Positions 61,630 to 64,000 of a stretch of DNA of 64,000 nt are shown piece after piece. Source of the DNA: BMS3ABIN03 sp964418885. Its GTDB lineage: Bacteria; Bacteroidota; Ignavibacteria; Ignavibacteriales; Ignavibacteriaceae. A program made the translations under genes and the position numbers. The notes under the pieces are model-generated. The model saw only the letters and a list, made by a program, of their open reading frames with translations, ran no database searches and was not told the origin of the DNA. Position 1 is the stretch's first letter; each line of letters starts with the position of its first letter. The stretch is taken from positions 1-64,000 of the forward strand of contig CAYQNW010000006.1 in NCBI GenBank assembly GCA_964418885.1. Reading direction: 5' to 3'.

Positions 61630-62937
61630 ATGAAATATTATAGCACAAAAAATAAAAACTTTAAAGTTTCATTCAGAGATGCAGTCCTTAAAGGGATAGC
61701 ACCTGACGGCGGATTATTTATGCCGGAAGAAATACCTGAATTTGAAGAGAATTTTTTTAAGAATATTTCTGATTTGTCATTAAAAGAAATTGCTTTTCTG
61801 GTTTCAAAAAAAATATTCGGATCAGATATCGAAACAATTGAACTTAAAAATATAATCGATTCATCTATAACATTTGACGCACCTTTAGTAAATATCTCTG
61901 ATAATATTAATATACTTGAACTATTTCACGGACCTACACTTGCATTCAAAGATTTCGGCGCAAGATTTATGGCAAACACAGTTGCTTGTCTAAATCGGGA
62001 TGAAGAAAAGGAAATCAATATTCTTGTAGCAACTTCCGGTGATACAGGAAGTGCCGTTGCAAACGGTTTCTTTAAAGTAGATGGGATAAATGTTGTTCTG
62101 CTATATCCAAGTAAAAAAGTTAGTAAAATCCAGGAACAACAGTTAACTACTCTTGGTGAAAATATTACCGCACTCGAAGTGCATGGTACATTTGATGATT
62201 GTCAGTCATTGGTAAAAAAAGCCTTTGCAGATAATGAACTGAATTCTAAAATAACATTGTCTTCCGCAAATTCAATTAATATCGCCAGACTTCTTCCGCA
62301 ATCTTTTTACTACTTCAATGCTTATGCGAGAGTAAAGGATAAAAACCTTCCAACTGTAATTTCGGTACCAAGTGGAAATTTTGGAAATCTCACCGCTGGA
62401 TTGATAGCTAAAAGGATGGGATTACCGGTTCAAAAATTTATAGCCGCAACAAACTCGAATGATGTTTTCACAAAATACATTGATACCTCTGTTTTTGAGA
62501 CAAAACCTTCTGTAAAAACACTTTCGAATGCAATGGATGTTGGCAATCCGAGTAACTTCGAAAGAATCCTCGATCTTTACAATCATAATCACCAAAAAAT
62601 TAAGGATGACATTTTCAGTAAAAGTTTTTCGGATGAAGAAACAGTAGGTGCAATTAAGAAAGTTCACTCAAAATATAAGTATGTGATCGATCCGCATGGA
62701 GCTGTTGGATTTTTGGCGTTGGAGAATTTCATATCTGAAACTAAAAACAAGAATGGCAATGGAATTGTTGTAGAAACTGCTCATCACTCAAAGTTTGCGG
62801 ATATCGTTGAAAATGCTTTGAATATTAAACCGGACGTTCCCGAAAGACTTGCGAAATGTCTTTCGAAAGAAAAAAGATCAATAGAAATTTCAAAAGAATA
62901 TAATGACTTGAAAGAATTTTTATTAAGTACTAATTAA
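61630..62937 (+). CDS. thrC: Threonine synthase
   Basis: A 435-residue PLP enzyme of the short bacterial threonine synthase type. N-terminus MKYYSTKNKNFKVSFRDAVLKGIAPDGGLFMP. The PLP lysine is Lys107 in HGPTLAFKDFGARF, the phosphate-binding region is VATSGDTGSAVANGF, and the later motifs are SVPSGNFGNLTAG and DPHGAVGFLAL. It converts O-phosphohomoserine to threonine. Completes the thrABC operon in pathway order. Confidence 0.95.
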   Translation: MKYYSTKNKNFKVSFRDAVLKGIAPDGGLFMPEEIPEFEENFFKNISDLSLKEIAFLVSKKIFGSDIETIELKNIIDSSITFDAPLVNISDNINILELFHGPTLAFKDFGARFMANTVACLNRDEEKEINILVATSGDTGSAVANGFFKVDGINVVLLYPSKKVSKIQEQQLTTLGENITALEVHGTFDDCQSLVKKAFADNELNSKITLSSANSINIARLLPQSFYYFNAYARVKDKNLPTVISVPSGNFGNLTAGLIAKRMGLPVQKFIAATNSNDVFTKYIDTSVFETKPSVKTLSNAMDVGNPSNFERILDLYNHNHQKIKDDIFSKSFSDEETVGAIKKVHSKYKYVIDPHGAVGFLALENFISETKNKNGNGIVVETAHHSKFADIVENALNIKPDVPERLAKCLSKEKRSIEISKEYNDLKEFLLSTN

Positions 62938-62975
62938 TAAGGATAAAACTACAGAACTTTTAAAGGAAAATTAAA

Positions 62976-63785
62976 ATGGCATCAAACAAAAATGTAGCAA
63001 TTATCGGAGGTGGGAATATCGGACTTGCAATTGCAGAAGGATTGGAAAATTCTAAACAATATTCGCCGGAAAACATTTATCTAACACGCAGAAATATAAA
63101 TCTTCTGAAAGACTATGGTGAAAGAGGATTCAAAATTACTAGCGATAATAAAACAGCTGTAAAAAATTCTGATATTATTGTCATTTCAGTTCAACCTAAG
63201 CAGCTTGATGAATTGTTATTTGAGATAAAGGAATTATTTAAGAGCAATAAACACCTGGTTATTTCAATTGTATCAGGTGCGGGAATAAAAGTATTTAAAG
63301 AAGTTCTTGGAAATGATATTGATGTAGTAAGAGCAATGCCGAATACTGCAATAGCAATTCGTGAATCGATGACCTGCCTGGCTTCGGATACTAAAACGAA
63401 CGGATCGTTAAGAGTAGCGGAAGAAATATTTAGTTCGGTTGGTAAAACTCTGATCATCACTGAAGAATTAATGATACCTGCAACTGCATTATGTGCTTGC
63501 GGAATTGCTTTTTTCCTTCGTGCAATCAGGGCGGCCTCTCAAGGTGGAATTGAGATTGGATTTCATTCCGAAGAGGCTTTGTTGATGGCAGCTCAAACAG
63601 CAAAAGGTGCTGCTTCCCTGCTTGTTGATGTCGAAAGTCATCCAGAAAGCGAAGTTGACAAAGTAACAACACCTCGAGGTTGTACAATTTCAGGATTAAA
63701 CCAGATGGAACACAATGGTTTCAGTTCTGCTTTAATAAAAGGTATTGTTACTTCCGCAGAAAAAGCTGAAAAACTATATACATAA
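62976..63785 (+). CDS. proC: Pyrroline-5-carboxylate reductase
   Basis: A 269-residue ProC, normal length. Rossmann motif AIIGGGNIGLAIAEGL (8-23), VVRAMPNTAIAIRESMTCLA, and the C-terminal dimerisation helix region with DKVTTPRGCTISGLNQMEHNGF (TPRGCTI replaces the more usual TPGGTT). It makes the last step of proline synthesis. 38 bases after thrC in the same direction, so probably the distal gene of the threonine operon, or read from its own weak promoter. Confidence 0.92.
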   Translation: MASNKNVAIIGGGNIGLAIAEGLENSKQYSPENIYLTRRNINLLKDYGERGFKITSDNKTAVKNSDIIVISVQPKQLDELLFEIKELFKSNKHLVISIVSGAGIKVFKEVLGNDIDVVRAMPNTAIAIRESMTCLASDTKTNGSLRVAEEIFSSVGKTLIITEELMIPATALCACGIAFFLRAIRAASQGGIEIGFHSEEALLMAAQTAKGAASLLVDVESHPESEVDKVTTPRGCTISGLNQMEHNGFSSALIKGIVTSAEKAEKLYT

Positions 63786-63877
63786 ATAATTAGATAAATA
63801 TTTGATTTGAGTTGAATAACAATTCATATTTTTGAAAAAGATTTAGAAAATAAAATTTGTGATTTCTTATTATTTAC

Positions 63878-63908
63878 TTGACACAAGTAGTAATAAAAGC
63901 TATCTTTG
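63878..63908 (+). promoter_or_regulatory. Promoter before the right-edge leader-like frame
   Basis: TTG (63878-63880, within TTGACA) and, after 20 bases, TATCTTTG (63901-63908), a perfect TAnnTTTG -7 element. Same spacing as the threonine operon promoter. The following ATG is only ten bases beyond the element. Confidence 0.75.
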
Positions 63909-63917
63909 CGAAAGTTT

Positions 63918-64000
63918 ATGAAAATTGAAAAAACAAATAACGCAGAAATTCTAATTAAGATGGCAATGTGCCCTTGCTGTATGATGATGTGTATATCATC
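63918..64000 (+). CDS. Candidate Cys/Met-rich leader peptide, cut by the window end
   Basis: An open frame of 27 codons running off the window. It begins MKIEKTNNAEILIK and continues MAMCPCCMMMCIS. Four Cys codons (TGC, TGC, TGT, TGT) and five Met codons fall within the last 12 or so visible codons. The ATG is ten bases after a perfect -7 element, so the transcript would have almost no 5' leader, as for the threonine leader in this window. I infer a sulfur amino-acid (cysteine and/or methionine) attenuation peptide. It could instead be the N-terminus of a metal-binding or CxxC protein; the sequence beyond 64000 decides. Confidence 0.5.
   Translation, partial: MKIEKTNNAEILIKMAMCPCCMMMCIS

Overview
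The window is a 64 kb piece of an AT-rich bacterial chromosome from the Bacteroidota/Chlorobiota/Ignavibacteriota assemblage. Gene content and protein style fit Ignavibacteria best. The clues are a secreted subtilase with a C-terminal type IX secretion (T9SS) sorting domain, promoters of the TTG...TAnnTTTG type, many TTG starts and weak Shine-Dalgarno sites, HprK without a PTS operon, a xer-hpf pair, and CvpA-MutS2 coupling. The species assignment is inference. A 100-N gap flanked by an identical 55-bp sequence shows that this is a draft scaffold.

Layout. 1-3300 is an accessory segment. It holds the end of an outer-membrane beta-barrel gene, a REP-associated tyrosine transposase set between two clusters of short palindromic repeats, the stub of a type IIG restriction-modification gene, and a TIR-like (CAP12-type) putative defence effector. 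3300-8000 holds metabolic genes: a ferritin-like/VIT iron exporter (MbfA), fatty acid desaturase, acyl-ACP thioesterase, a secreted endonuclease/exonuclease/phosphatase-family protein and an SDR oxidoreductase. 8100-9950 is an ExbB-ExbD-ExbD energy-transduction operon closed by a strong terminator. 9960-40070 is almost entirely plus-strand core genes: yqeY, cvpA, mutS2, biotin carboxylase/BCCP, a FadL-type porin, a GDSL lipoprotein, ssb, a CorC-type protein, an MCE protein, acpS, an HNH nuclease, trpS, scpA, scpB, a pseudouridine synthase, lysS, a C-terminal processing protease, a gamma-carbonic anhydrase homologue, ybeY, a Xer recombinase, hpf, hprK, an M23 peptidase, holB, thiolase, hbd and a ClC transporter.

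40140-47570 is a tightly packed minus-strand operon: purF, a 1407-residue T9SS subtilase, pgsA, ftsY and a small membrane protein. Next come a decayed DUF1801 gene carrying the assembly gap, a polytopic membrane protein, and a minus-strand block with a YciI protein, acetolactate decarboxylase, a secreted metallo-beta-lactamase-fold protein, an RND efflux pump with its adaptor, and a YitT protein.

57840-63790 is the threonine operon thrA-thrB-thrC followed by proC. It is preceded by a complete attenuation leader that I could read directly: promoter, a 28-codon leader peptide with five consecutive Thr codons, an antiterminator helix overlapping the leader stop codon, and a rho-independent terminator. 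At the right edge a second candidate leader peptide starts immediately behind a near-perfect TTG-N20-TAnnTTTG promoter. It has a Cys/Met-rich tract and is cut off by the window end. These two leaders, the repeat/transposase module and the TIR effector are the items most worth following.
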